NCBI RefSeq assembly: GCF_001463705.1
Contig: NZ_BBWH01000024.1
Location: 1-64,000, forward strand
From: Aureimonas sp. AU12
Lineage (GTDB): Bacteria; Pseudomonadota; Alphaproteobacteria; Rhizobiales; Rhizobiaceae
Direction of reading: 5' to 3'
DNA length: 64,000 bases
Under the pieces are notes generated by a model. That model searched no databases. It was not told the origin of the DNA and saw only the letters and a list, made by a program, of their open reading frames with translations. The position numbers and the translations under genes were made by a program. This document shows positions 28,049-37,199 of this stretch, in pieces; the stretch's first letter is position 1; each line of letters begins with the position of its first letter.

Positions 28049-28717
28049 ATGACGTCTGAAATCATCCGCGTGGGCACGCGCGTCGCTCTTCTCGGCGTCT
28101 GCGGCTTCGCGCTCGCCGGCTGCATGGGGCCGACCTACGGCACCGGCAAGTCGCAGGGCGGTCAGCTCGTCAGCGATCTCGACAACATCGTCTCGCTCGG
28201 CTCCACCAACGGTCCGCGCCCCAGCTACGCGCCGCGTCCCGAACTGGTGAAGCCCAAGACGATCGGCGCCCTGCCGCCGCCGCGCGAGTCGGTGACCGCC
28301 GCCAACGACCCGAACTGGCCGGAATCGCCGGAAAATCGGCGCGGACGTCTGCGCGCCGCCGCGCCCGACGGCGACGAGCCGCTGCCGGTGGGCTTCATGA
28401 CCGCCGAGAAGGAAGGCATGAGCGTCGAGCGGACGTCCGGCGTCAACGCCGTTGGTCGTCGCACCGAGATGGAGAACAGCTGGCTCGACCCGAAGGCGAT
28501 GGTCGGCCAGCGGGTCGCCGCCAACGAACGCCAGCGCGCCACCCGTCAGGGCAGCCCCGACCAGCGCCGCTACCTTTCCGAGCCGCCGCTCGCCTATCGT
28601 GCCCCGGCCGCCACCGCGCCGGTCGGCGTCCAGGGCGACGACGAGGAGGTCAAGGAGCGCCGTGCCAAGGGCACGACGAGTGTCGGCTCGAAGCTGAAGA
28701 GCCTCTGGCCGTTCTGA
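28049..28717 (+). CDS. Lipoprotein of unknown function
   Basis: A 222-residue protein. It begins with a lipoprotein signal peptide: hydrophobic core VALLGVCGFALAGC, with the lipobox LAGC at residues 22-25, so Cys25 is probably lipidated. The mature part is rich in Pro, Arg and polar residues, looks largely disordered, and ends with TSVGSKLKSLWPF. I do not recognise a domain. GAGGGG precedes the ATG. Similar beta-barrel-associated or envelope lipoproteins follow ileS in some alphaproteobacteria (inference from memory). The next gene, tadA, is convergent. Confidence 0.7.
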   Translation: MTSEIIRVGTRVALLGVCGFALAGCMGPTYGTGKSQGGQLVSDLDNIVSLGSTNGPRPSYAPRPELVKPKTIGALPPPRESVTAANDPNWPESPENRRGRLRAAAPDGDEPLPVGFMTAEKEGMSVERTSGVNAVGRRTEMENSWLDPKAMVGQRVAANERQRATRQGSPDQRRYLSEPPLAYRAPAATAPVGVQGDDEEVKERRAKGTTSVGSKLKSLWPF

Positions 28718-28795
28718 CCGGCCGCCGGGTGCGATCGAGGTCTTCGATCTCGCCGCAGGATCGGGCGGAGAAGCGAGCAGGCTTCGCGGAATGGG

Positions 28796-29239
28796 CTACT
28801 CGTCGCGCCGGGCCTTGAAGAAGGCGCGCAGGAGATCGGCGGATTGGCGTTCGCCGATCCCCGAATAGACCTCTGGCGCATGATGGCAGGTGGGCTGGGC
28901 GTAGAAGCGGGAGCCATGCTCGACCGCGCCGCCCTTCTCGTCCGCGGCGCCGTAATAGAGCCGGCGGATGCGCGCGAAGGAGATCGTCGCCGCGCACATC
29001 GCGCAGGGCTCCAGCGTCACGTGGAGGTCGAAGCCGGGCAGGCGTTCGGATCCGACGGCCTGGCAGGCCCGCCGGATCGCCAGCACCTCCGCATGCGCGG
29101 TCGGATCGAAGAGCGCGCGGGTCTCGTTGCCGGCGCGGGCCACGATCCGGTCCTCGAACACCACCACAGCGCCGACCGGCGTCTCTCCGCGTTCCGCGGC
29201 AAGATGGGCCTCGATCAGCGCTTCACCCATGTAACTCAT
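28796..29239 (-). CDS. tadA: tRNA-specific adenosine deaminase
   Basis: Deaminates A34 to inosine in tRNA-Arg(ACG), needed to read CGN codons. The 147-residue protein has the zinc-deaminase motifs His49-Ala-Glu51 and Pro78-Cys79-Ala-Met-Cys82. It begins MSYMGEALIEA at 29239; an alternative ATG is at 29230. The frame stays open far upstream only because it reads antisense through the GC-rich rluB gene. It is divergent from rluB, an arrangement often seen in alphaproteobacteria. Confidence 0.94.
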   Translation of the reverse strand: MSYMGEALIEAHLAAERGETPVGAVVVFEDRIVARAGNETRALFDPTAHAEVLAIRRACQAVGSERLPGFDLHVTLEPCAMCAATISFARIRRLYYGAADEKGGAVEHGSRFYAQPTCHHAPEVYSGIGERQSADLLRAFFKARRDE

Positions 29240-29314
29240 GCGGGACACGCGGTTTCCCTCGTTTCGTCGACGGGTTTTTGATATGCGTCGCCCGAAACAA
29301 GGCATAGCGAAAAG

Positions 29315-31348
29315 ATGAGCGACAGCAACGACGGTGGCCGCAAGAGCGGCGGCGGCAAGGGCGGCCCCCGTGGCGGCGGTTTCGGCAAGGGTCCGCGTCC
29401 GGGCGGCGGCGGAGGCGGTGCGCCCGGCGGACGCTCTGGCGGCGGCGATCGTCCGCGCAGCGGCAAGCCCGGTGCGGGCGGGGCGAAATTCGGCGGCGAC
29501 CGCGCCGGCAAGCCGTTCCGGGCCCGCCCGGCCGCGGCCGACGGGGCGCCGCGCGGCGAGAGCACGGGCGGCGAGCGCAAGACGTTCCGCCCGCGCACCG
29601 AGCGTCCCGATGGCGATCGCAAGCCCTTCGTGAAGCGCGAAGGCGGCGGCGAGCGCGGCTCCTACCGCAGCACCGAGGGCGGCGAGCGCCCGGCACGCGG
29701 CGAGGGCGACAAGACCTTCACGCCGCGCTCGCGCGGCATGGTTTCGCATGGCGGCGCACCGAAGTCGGACGACGGGGGCGAGGCGCGTCCGCGTTCCTAT
29801 GGCCGTCTCCAGCATGGCGACGTCGCCGGCGAAAGCCGCCGTCCGCCGCGCGAATCGGGCGAGCGCACCGAGCGGCCGCGCCGCGAGCGCAGCGACGACG
29901 ATCGCGCGCCGCGACGCGACGCCGCCGAAAGCCCGGCCTCCGATGGCTCGATGCGGATCGCCAAGCGCCTGGCGCGGGCGGGCATCGCGTCCCGGCGCGA
30001 CGCGGAAGGCATGATCGCCGACGGCCGCATCACGCTGAACGGCAAGCGGCTGGAGACGCCCGCCATCGACGTGACGATGCGCGACCGCATCGAGGTCGAC
30101 GGCAAGCCCCTGCCGGCGATCGAGCGCACCCGCCTCTGGCTCTTCCACAAGCCGGCCGGGCTCGTCACCACCAATCGCGACCCGGAAGGGCGCACCACGG
30201 TGTTCGACCGCCTGCCGGAGGATATGCCGCGCGTCCTCTCGATCGGGCGCCTCGATATCAACACCGAGGGCCTGCTCCTCTTGACCAACGATGGCGGGCT
30301 GGCCCGTGTTCTCGAACTGCCGGCCACCGGCTGGCTGCGGCGCTACCGCGTGCGCGCCCGCGGCGAGGTCACGCAGGCCCAGCTCGACGAGCTGCGCCAA
30401 GGCGTCGCCGTCGACGGTGTGTTCTACGGCGCCATCGAGGCGACGCTCGACCGCGAGCAGGGTTCGAACGTCTGGATGACGCTTGGTCTTCGCGAAGGCA
30501 AGAACCGCGAGGTCAAGCGCGTGCTCGGCCATCTCGGGCTCGACGTGAACCGCCTGATCCGCCTGTCCTTCGGCCCGTTCCAGCTCGGCGATCTCGACGA
30601 GGGCGCGGTGCAGGAGGTGAAGGGCCGGATGCTGCGCGACCAGCTCGGCGAGCGCCTCATCGAGGAGGCCGGCGCCGATTTCGACGCGCCGATCGTCAAC
30701 GAGTTCTCGAACAAGCCGGTGGCCGCGCCCCGGCGCTCCGAGGTCAGTGAGGAGCGCTCGGAGCGCACTGAGCGTCCCGCCAAGCCGAAGAACGAATGGA
30801 TCAGCGCCAGCGAGACCGCGCCGAACCGCAAGAAGTTCGGCGAGCGCAAACGCGACGACGCGCTCGGTCGTCTCGACACGAAGGCGCCGCGCCCCGATCG
30901 CGGGGCCGGCGACCGGGGTGGTCGCACGTTCGAGAAGCGCGAGCGCCCCGCCTTCGGTGCCTCGCGTGACAAGCCGGCTTTTGGTGCGAGCCGCGACGGC
31001 GACAAGCCGCGCCGCTTCGGCGATCGCAAGGACACGGGCGGCGCCGACGAGCGTCCCGTGCGCAAGCCCGCGATGAACGAGCCGCGCCGCGCCGCCAATG
31101 TCTGGATGGCGCCCGGCGCCCGCGCCACCGGCGAGAAGAAGAAGGCCGAACGCGAGGATCGCGCCAAGCGCTTTCCGCGCACCGACGGTCCCCGGTCCGA
31201 CGGCCCGCGCCCGGGCGGCTTCAAGCCGCGTGACGGCGATCGTCCGCGCACCGGTGGCTCGGACCGCCCGCGCGGTGACCGGCCGAGCGGCGGCGGGCGC
31301 CCTGGTGGGGGCAGTGGGGGCGGCGGCGGTCGCGGCCCGAAGGGCTGA
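29315..31348 (+). CDS. rluB: RluB-type rRNA pseudouridine synthase with long Arg/Gly-rich tails
   Basis: The catalytic core resembles RluB/RsuA-type enzymes, which isomerise a uridine in 23S or 16S rRNA. An S4 domain (MRIAKRLARAGIASRRDAEGM, from about residue 212) is followed by the synthase domain with catalytic Asp in GRLDINTEGLLLLTNDG (near residue 313) and GREGKNREVKR-like RNA-binding part. The 677-residue length is more than twice a minimal RluB. About 210 N-terminal and 240 C-terminal residues are low-complexity, rich in Gly, Arg, Asp and Pro, with a small duplication (AFGASRDKPAFGASRDGDKP). Such tails are known in alphaproteobacterial RluB proteins and probably bind RNA. Confidence 0.88.
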   Translation: MSDSNDGGRKSGGGKGGPRGGGFGKGPRPGGGGGGAPGGRSGGGDRPRSGKPGAGGAKFGGDRAGKPFRARPAAADGAPRGESTGGERKTFRPRTERPDGDRKPFVKREGGGERGSYRSTEGGERPARGEGDKTFTPRSRGMVSHGGAPKSDDGGEARPRSYGRLQHGDVAGESRRPPRESGERTERPRRERSDDDRAPRRDAAESPASDGSMRIAKRLARAGIASRRDAEGMIADGRITLNGKRLETPAIDVTMRDRIEVDGKPLPAIERTRLWLFHKPAGLVTTNRDPEGRTTVFDRLPEDMPRVLSIGRLDINTEGLLLLTNDGGLARVLELPATGWLRRYRVRARGEVTQAQLDELRQGVAVDGVFYGAIEATLDREQGSNVWMTLGLREGKNREVKRVLGHLGLDVNRLIRLSFGPFQLGDLDEGAVQEVKGRMLRDQLGERLIEEAGADFDAPIVNEFSNKPVAAPRRSEVSEERSERTERPAKPKNEWISASETAPNRKKFGERKRDDALGRLDTKAPRPDRGAGDRGGRTFEKRERPAFGASRDKPAFGASRDGDKPRRFGDRKDTGGADERPVRKPAMNEPRRAANVWMAPGARATGEKKKAEREDRAKRFPRTDGPRSDGPRPGGFKPRDGDRPRTGGSDRPRGDRPSGGGRPGGGSGGGGGRGPKG

Positions 31349-31360
31349 CGACCGGTGGCC

Positions 31361-31921
31361 ATGCGCATCGTCGCGGGCAGTCTGAAGGGCCGCCCGCTCG
31401 CCACGCCGAAGGGTGAGGGCATCCGCCCCACGAGCGAGCGCCATCGCGGCGCTCTCTTCGACATTCTCGGTCACGGCTTCGGCTTCCGCTTCGAGGACGC
31501 GCGCGTCCTCGACCTCTTCGCCGGCACCGGGGCACTGGGGCTGGAGGCGATGTCGCGGGGCGCCCGCTACGGCGTCTTCGTCGAGGAAAGCGCGGAGGGG
31601 CGGGGGCTTATCCGCACCAATGTCGAGGCCTTCGGTCTCGGCGGCCACACCAAGATCCTGCGACGCGACGCGACGCGCCTCGGCCCGGCGGGCACGATCG
31701 AGCCCTTCGATCTGGTGCTCGCCGACCCGCCCTATGGGCGGCGTCTCGGCGAGGCGGCGCTCGCCGGCGCTCTTGGTGGCGGCTGGCTGAAGCCGGACGC
31801 GCTGATCGTGTTGGAAGAGGCGCTGGCCGCCCCGTTCGAGCCGATCTCCGGCCTCAGCGTCGAGGACGAACGCGAGATGGGCGAGACGCGCCTTCGCTTC
31901 CTGCGCCTCGCGCCAGCGTGA
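31361..31921 (+). CDS. rsmD: 16S rRNA m2G966 methyltransferase RsmD
   Basis: Methylates N2 of G966 in 16S rRNA. The 186-residue protein starts with MRIVAGSLKGRPLATP, the typical RsmD beginning; a GTG two codons upstream (31355) is an alternative. The SAM-binding motif is VLDLFAGTGALGLEAMSRGA (near residues 50-69) and the catalytic motif is LADPPYG. It follows rluB by 12 bases and is probably co-transcribed with it. Confidence 0.92.
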   Translation: MRIVAGSLKGRPLATPKGEGIRPTSERHRGALFDILGHGFGFRFEDARVLDLFAGTGALGLEAMSRGARYGVFVEESAEGRGLIRTNVEAFGLGGHTKILRRDATRLGPAGTIEPFDLVLADPPYGRRLGEAALAGALGGGWLKPDALIVLEEALAAPFEPISGLSVEDEREMGETRLRFLRLAPA

Positions 31922-32051
31922 GCGGCAAGGCCCTCGCGATTCCAAGCCCTTACAAAAACGTAATTGGTGCCTTTCCTCCCGGTCCTTCATACCGGGCGTG
32001 ACGAGCCCCGCGAAGCCGATCCAGAGCCCGATCCCGAGGAAACGCCCGACG

Positions 32052-33596
32052 ATGACCTCCCTATCCCGCCGCGCCGGCACCTCGCTCCTGGCGCTGGCGC
32101 TCAGTGCCACCGCCCTGTCGCCGGTCCTGGCCCAGACCGCCCCCGCACCGGCCGCGACCACCCAGAAGACGGTGGCGCCGGCCGCGCCCACGCCTGCCGC
32201 CCCGACGCCGGCCGCCGCTGCGGCCGAGGCCAAGCGCCCGGCGATCGAGAGCTTCACGCTCGACAACGGTCTGCAGGTCGTGGTGCTGCCCGACCACCGC
32301 GCGCCCATCGCCACGCAGATGATCTGGTATCGCGTCGGCTCGGCCGACGAGGAGCGAGGCCAGTCCGGTATCGCGCATTTCCTCGAGCACCTGATGTTCA
32401 AGGGCACGAAGACCCATCCGACCGGCGAGTTCTCGGCCGCCGTCGCCGCGATCGGCGGCGAGGAGAACGCCTTCACCTCCTACGACTACACCGCCTACTA
32501 CCAGCAGGTTCCCGTCGAAAGCCTGCGCCAGATGATGGCCTTCGAGGCCGACCGGATGGAGAACCTCGTTCTCTCCGACGAGGCCGTTTTGCCCGAGCGC
32601 GACGTGATCCTCGAAGAGCGCCGCATGCGCATCGACAACGAGCCAGGCGCGCAGCTCTCCGAGGCGGTGGACGCCGCGCTCTTCGCCAATAGCCCCTACG
32701 GCACGCCGGTGATCGGCTGGCGGCAGGAGATGGAAAAGCTGTCGCGCGATCAGGCGATCGCCTTCTACGACAAGTACTATACGCCGAACAACGCGACGCT
32801 GCTGGTCGCGGGCGACGTGACGCTCGATCAGGTGCGCGAGTATGCCGAGGCGACCTTCGGGCAGGTGAAGCGCCGGGCGGAGCCCGGCGAGCGCATGCGC
32901 CCGCAGGAGCCGATGCCGCTCGCCGCGCGCACCGTCTCGCTGTCGGATCCGCGCGTCACCCAGCCGAGCGTCCAGACCACCTATCTCGTCCCCTCCGAGA
33001 ACACCGGCAAGCCCGGCGAGGCCGAGGCACTCGACCTTCTGGCCGACATCCTCGGCGGTGGCACCACGAGCCGGCTCTACCGTGCCCTCGTGGTCGATCA
33101 GGGCCTCGCCGCTGGAACCGGCGCCTATTACCAGGGCACGGCGCTCGACGACGGCCAGTTCATGACCTACGGCACGCCGCGCGGTCAGGCGACGCTCGAA
33201 CAGGTCGAGACCGCCATCGACCGCGAGATCGCCAGGCTCATCGCGGACGGTGTTACCCCCGCCGAGCTGGAAGCGGCGAAGAACCGCGTGCGCAAGGCGC
33301 TGATCTATCAGCGCGACAACCAAACCTCGATGGCGCGGCGCTACGGCGCGGCGCTCTCGACCGGGCAGACGATCGCCGATGTCGAGAGCTGGCCGGACCG
33401 GATCGAGGCGGTGACGGTGGATCAGGTGAACGCCGCCGCGCGCACCTATCTCGACAAGAAGCGCTCGGTGACGGGCACCCTCCTGCCGGCCACCGCCGCG
33501 AGCGCCGCGGAGGCCAAGGCGCCCGCCGGCTCGCCCGCCGCGGCCGGTGCGGTGGACCCCGCGGCCGCGCCCGCCCCCGGCGACACGCGCTCCTGA
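32052..33596 (+). CDS. M16 family zinc peptidase, exported, catalytic member
   Basis: A 514-residue periplasmic protein with a signal peptide (SLLALALSATALSPVLAQ) and then an Ala/Pro/Thr-rich linker of about 35 residues. The inverted zinc motif HFLEH is at residues 109-113, with the downstream glutamate in VILEERR. The C-terminal M16 domain has TTSRLYRALV and QGLAAGTGAYYQG. It is the active half of a two-gene pair with the next gene, 18 bases downstream. Members degrade peptides or process exported proteins; the substrate is unknown. The tail is again Ala/Pro-rich. Confidence 0.9.
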   Translation: MTSLSRRAGTSLLALALSATALSPVLAQTAPAPAATTQKTVAPAAPTPAAPTPAAAAAEAKRPAIESFTLDNGLQVVVLPDHRAPIATQMIWYRVGSADEERGQSGIAHFLEHLMFKGTKTHPTGEFSAAVAAIGGEENAFTSYDYTAYYQQVPVESLRQMMAFEADRMENLVLSDEAVLPERDVILEERRMRIDNEPGAQLSEAVDAALFANSPYGTPVIGWRQEMEKLSRDQAIAFYDKYYTPNNATLLVAGDVTLDQVREYAEATFGQVKRRAEPGERMRPQEPMPLAARTVSLSDPRVTQPSVQTTYLVPSENTGKPGEAEALDLLADILGGGTTSRLYRALVVDQGLAAGTGAYYQGTALDDGQFMTYGTPRGQATLEQVETAIDREIARLIADGVTPAELEAAKNRVRKALIYQRDNQTSMARRYGAALSTGQTIADVESWPDRIEAVTVDQVNAAARTYLDKKRSVTGTLLPATAASAAEAKAPAGSPAAAGAVDPAAAPAPGDTRS

Positions 33597-33614
33597 CGGA
33601 TCGGACCTGAGATC

Positions 33615-34946
33615 ATGACCGCTTTCTTCCAGACCATCCGCCGCGCTTCGCTGGCGCTCGGCTTCACCGGCATCGCCTCGCTCGGCCTCGCGACGGCGGC
33701 CGAGGCCGTCGACATCCGCGAGGTGACGAGCCCCGGCGGCATCAAGGCGCTGCTCGTCGAGGACTACACCAACCCGTTGATCGCGATGCGCTTCGCGTTT
33801 GAGGGCGCCGGCTCGACGCAGGACAAGCCGGGGCGGGAAGGCACCGCCAATCTCCTGTCCGGCCTTCTCGACGAGGGCGCCGGCGAGATCGGCAGCCAGG
33901 CGTTCCAGGCCAAGCTCGACGAGCTCGGCATCAGCCTGTCCTACGATGCCGGCTACGACAATTTCTCCGGCAACTTCCGCACGATCGTCGAGAACGAGGA
34001 CGCCGCCTTCGACATGCTGCGGCTCTCGGTCAACGAGCCGCGCTTCGACGAGGAGCCGGTGGCGCGCATCCGCGGGCAGATCGCGGCCGGGATCGTGTCA
34101 CAGGAGAACGACCCCGGCACGCTGGCGAGCAAGGCGTTCCGCGCCACCGTCTTCCCGAACCATCCCTATTCGCGGCCCGTCGAGGGCACGGTCGAGACGC
34201 TGAACGCAGTGACCGCCGAGGACCTGCGCACCTTCCGCAGCACCGCCTTCGGCCGCGACAATCTCGTGGTCGGCGTCGTCGGGGCGATCGATGCACAGAC
34301 CCTCGGCCGCCGGCTCGACGAGGTCTTCGGTCCCTTGCGCGCCACGGCCGAGCTGACGCCGGTTCCCGACGTGCAGCCGGTGACCGGCAAGGTCGAGGCG
34401 GTGACGCTCGACGTGCCGCAGACGCAGATCCAGTTCGTGCTGCCAGGCGTCAAGCGCGATGCGCCGGACTTCTTCGCCGCCTACCTCGCCAACCACGTTC
34501 TCGGGGGCGGCTCCTTTACCTCGCGCCTCTATCAGGAGATCCGCGAGAAGCGGGGCCTCGCCTACGGCGCAGGATCCTCGCTCTCGAACTACGATCACGC
34601 CTCGCTTCTTGCCGGCTCGACGGCGACGCGCGCCGATAAGGCCACGGAAAGCGTCGGTATCATCCGCGAGCAGCTGAAGCGCCTCGCCGAGGAGGGCCCG
34701 ACCGCCGACGAACTCGCCAAGGCCAAGGCCTTCGTGAAGGGCTCCTACGCGGTACAGAACCTCTCCTCGTCGCTGTCGATCGCCTCCACACTCGTCGGCA
34801 TCCAGCTCGACGATCTCGGCATCGACTATATCGACCGCCGCCAGGGCCTCATCGATGCGGTGACGCTCGACGACGTGAAGGCGATCGCCAAGCGACTGCT
34901 CTCCGTCGAGCCGACGGTGATCACCGTCGGCCCTGCCGCCGCCTGA
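33615..34946 (+). CDS. M16 family peptidase-like protein lacking the zinc motif
   Basis: A 443-residue exported M16 protein with a signal peptide ending near ATAAEA. Where the active partner has HFLEH, this protein reads NLLSGLLDEG, so the zinc ligands are missing. It keeps the C-terminal substrate-contact segment REKRGLAYGAGSSLSNY. This split into an active and an inactive subunit is normal for bacterial M16B pairs, which form heterodimers. It is followed by a strong terminator at 35007-35044. Confidence 0.92.
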   Translation: MTAFFQTIRRASLALGFTGIASLGLATAAEAVDIREVTSPGGIKALLVEDYTNPLIAMRFAFEGAGSTQDKPGREGTANLLSGLLDEGAGEIGSQAFQAKLDELGISLSYDAGYDNFSGNFRTIVENEDAAFDMLRLSVNEPRFDEEPVARIRGQIAAGIVSQENDPGTLASKAFRATVFPNHPYSRPVEGTVETLNAVTAEDLRTFRSTAFGRDNLVVGVVGAIDAQTLGRRLDEVFGPLRATAELTPVPDVQPVTGKVEAVTLDVPQTQIQFVLPGVKRDAPDFFAAYLANHVLGGGSFTSRLYQEIREKRGLAYGAGSSLSNYDHASLLAGSTATRADKATESVGIIREQLKRLAEEGPTADELAKAKAFVKGSYAVQNLSSSLSIASTLVGIQLDDLGIDYIDRRQGLIDAVTLDDVKAIAKRLLSVEPTVITVGPAAA

Positions 34947-35006
34947 AATCTGCGCGGGGGAGGGTGCGAACCCGCTCGAACCCTCCCATCTTCAAATCAG
35001 GAAACG

Positions 35007-35044
35007 AACGCCTCTCGCGGCCGCGGCTTCGAGAGGCGTTTTTC
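35007..35044 (+). terminator. Intrinsic terminator after the M16 peptidase operon
   Basis: An 11-bp perfect stem, AACGCCTCTCG (35007-35017) and CGAGAGGCGTT (35030-35040), is followed by a T run. It separates the M16 pair from the patatin gene starting at 35068. Confidence 0.85.
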
Positions 35045-35067
35045 GTTCGAGAGGACCAAAGCGCCGG

Positions 35068-35988
35068 ATGAGCGAGATTGCGACCCCGAGTTCGAACCCG
35101 TCCGCCGCGCCCCGGATCGGCCTGGCGCTTGGTGGTGGCGGTGCCCGCGGCATCGCCCATATCCACGTGTTGCAGGCCTTCGACGATCTCGGCCTGAAGC
35201 CCGCCTCGATCGCCGGCACCTCGATCGGCGCGTTGATGGGCGCGGCCTATGCGGCGGGGCTTTCGGCGCGGGAGATCGCCGCCCACGTCTTCGAATCGCT
35301 GGCCAACCGACGGCTGGTGGTCGGCAAGCTCTGGCGAACGCGCCCGCCGAGCTTTGCCGAGTTCATCGCCGAAGGGGGCCTGCGCCTCGGCCAACTCAAC
35401 GCGGAGCGCGTCGTCGCGGCCTTCCTGCCGCCGCGGGTGCCACGGCGCTTCGAGGACCTCGCCATTCCGCTGACGGTGATCGCCACCAACTTCTTCGAGG
35501 GGGTGGAATGCGAGCTCACCACCGGCGACCTCGCCAGCGCCATCGGCGCCTCCGCCGCGATTCCCGCCGTGTTCCGCCCGGTGCGGCGCGAGGGCGTGGT
35601 GCTGATCGACGGCGGCATCTCCAACCCGCTGCCCTTCGACGTCGCGGCGCGCGGCACGGATTTCGTGGTCGCCTGCGACGTCACCGGCGGGCCCGTCGCC
35701 TCCGGCGCGATGCTGCTGCCGACGCCGGTCGAGGCGATGTTCGGCGCCTCGCAGCTGATGATGCAGGCGATCATCCGAGCCAAGCTCGCTTGCGTGAAGC
35801 CCGACATTCTCATCCAGCCGGCGGTCTCGGGCTACAAGGTGCTGGATTTCCTGCGCGCGCGGATCATCGTCGAGGAAACGGCGTCGGTACGCGAGGAGAC
35901 CAAGCGCGCCATCGAGGCGGCCTTCATCGCCCACCACTGGGCGCTCGGGCGCCCGTCGCCCGAAGAGATCGCGCGCACGGTGGCGTGA
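35068..35988 (+). CDS. Patatin-like phospholipase (RssA-type)
   Basis: A 306-residue serine hydrolase. It has the oxyanion-hole motif GGGGARG (residues 22-28), the nucleophile in GTSIG (Ser52) and the catalytic Asp in DGGISNP (near residue 181). These three are all that a patatin-type Ser-Asp dyad needs, so it should be active on lipid acyl esters. There is no signal peptide or membrane helix. The physiological lipid is unknown. It begins 24 bases after a terminator, so it probably has its own promoter. Confidence 0.92.
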   Translation: MSEIATPSSNPSAAPRIGLALGGGGARGIAHIHVLQAFDDLGLKPASIAGTSIGALMGAAYAAGLSAREIAAHVFESLANRRLVVGKLWRTRPPSFAEFIAEGGLRLGQLNAERVVAAFLPPRVPRRFEDLAIPLTVIATNFFEGVECELTTGDLASAIGASAAIPAVFRPVRREGVVLIDGGISNPLPFDVAARGTDFVVACDVTGGPVASGAMLLPTPVEAMFGASQLMMQAIIRAKLACVKPDILIQPAVSGYKVLDFLRARIIVEETASVREETKRAIEAAFIAHHWALGRPSPEEIARTVA

Positions 35989-35997
35989 GGCCTCGCC

Positions 35998-37035
35998 TCA
36001 GCTCGTCGCCGTCTCCTCCAGAAACCGCATCAGCCCGCTCTCCACCTTCGTCAGCCCGTCGCGCCCGCGCCCCTTCAGGATGTTGCGCGGCAGGCGCTCC
36101 TCCTCGAAGGCCGTGACGATCTCGGGATGGACGTAGGAAGCGCGCGCCACAGCCGGCGTGTTGCGCAGGACCTCGCTGACCGAGCGCATCGCCTTGGCCA
36201 CCGCGCGCTTGCGCTTGGCCTCGGTGTCCACCGCGGCGGGATCGACCTCCTCGACCAGGAACCGCAGAGCCTCGGCTGAGCCGTGGAAGGTGCGGAAGTC
36301 CTTGGCCGAGATGCGCTTGCCGGCGCTGTCGCGCAGGTATTCGTTCAGGCGGTTGGCGGTGAGGTCGTGTATCTTGCGGTCGTCGCCGCGGAAGTGGAAG
36401 AGCCGCTTGCCGCGACCTGCACGCATCTTCTCGAGCGAACGGACGAGGTTCTTATCCTCGATCTCGATGACGTTGAGCTTTTGCGACTTGCCGACGAACT
36501 TGAGGATCGCCCGGCTCTTGCGCAGCTTCAGATTGTCCTTGCGCAGCGAGGCGACGCCGCGCCCGCCATCCTCGGCATATTTCTCGTGGCCCGGGCGCAT
36601 GGCGGATACGTCGATGAGTTTGGCGGCGACGGCCGACGTGGTGCGCTGGTCGAGGGCAGGACGGCGCAGATCCTTCTCCACCCGTTTGCGCAAGGTGGGC
36701 AACGCCCGGCCGAAGCGCAGCAGGCGCTCGGTCTTCACGGCGTTGCGAACGTTCACCCAGTCGTCGTGGTAGCGATATTGCAGGCGGCCCTTCTCGTCGC
36801 GCCCGGTCGCCTGGATATGCCCGGCCTCGTCGACGCAGATCTTCACGTCGCTCCAGGCCGGCGGGATCACCAGCGCCTTGATGCGCGCCTTCAGAAGCTT
36901 GTCGGTGATCTTTTCGCCGCCGGAAAAGCAGATGCGGTGACTGGCGCCGTGCGGGCGACGCTCCAGCGTGAAGTCGGCGGGATCGACCATGAGAAGGCCG
37001 AAGCGCAGGGCATGGAACTCGAGACGCTTGTTCAT
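35998..37035 (-). CDS. DNA topoisomerase IB (poxvirus/eukaryotic type)
   Basis: Relaxes supercoils through a transient 3'-phosphotyrosyl nick. The 345-residue protein starts at 37035 (MNKRLEFHALRFGL). The catalytic region contains ISAKDFRTFHGSAEALRFLVEE and VLRNTPAVARASYVHP, with the nucleophile Tyr301 in SYVHP. The basic residues of the active site appear in the AMRPGHEKY and LRKDNLKLRKSRAILKF parts. The start is well supported because the longer frame is Arg/Pro-rich. It is divergent from the DUF2945 gene with a 164-base gap. Bacterial homologues of this enzyme are accessory to gyrase and Topo I. Confidence 0.93.
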   Translation of the reverse strand: MNKRLEFHALRFGLLMVDPADFTLERRPHGASHRICFSGGEKITDKLLKARIKALVIPPAWSDVKICVDEAGHIQATGRDEKGRLQYRYHDDWVNVRNAVKTERLLRFGRALPTLRKRVEKDLRRPALDQRTTSAVAAKLIDVSAMRPGHEKYAEDGGRGVASLRKDNLKLRKSRAILKFVGKSQKLNVIEIEDKNLVRSLEKMRAGRGKRLFHFRGDDRKIHDLTANRLNEYLRDSAGKRISAKDFRTFHGSAEALRFLVEEVDPAAVDTEAKRKRAVAKAMRSVSEVLRNTPAVARASYVHPEIVTAFEEERLPRNILKGRGRDGLTKVESGLMRFLEETATS

Positions 37036-37199
37036 CGGATATCGGGTACGCAGCTGATCGTTCGGGCCAACGGCATTTCGCGCTGCGTCGTTCCCGCTCC
37101 GACCCTGCGGCGTTCGGTCCTTCCGCGGTTTCGCCGGCCTGCGGAACGTCGGCCGGCGGCCCGGCATTCCCTCGTCCGAACACGAAACGGAGTTGGATC

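Noticed and set aside
29240-32476. A very long open reading frame on the minus strand reading through rluB, rsmD and the start of the M16 gene, in frame with tadA
   Set aside because: It is antisense to well-supported genes, rich in Arg and Ala, and open only because of high GC. Only the last 147 codons (tadA) look like a real protein.
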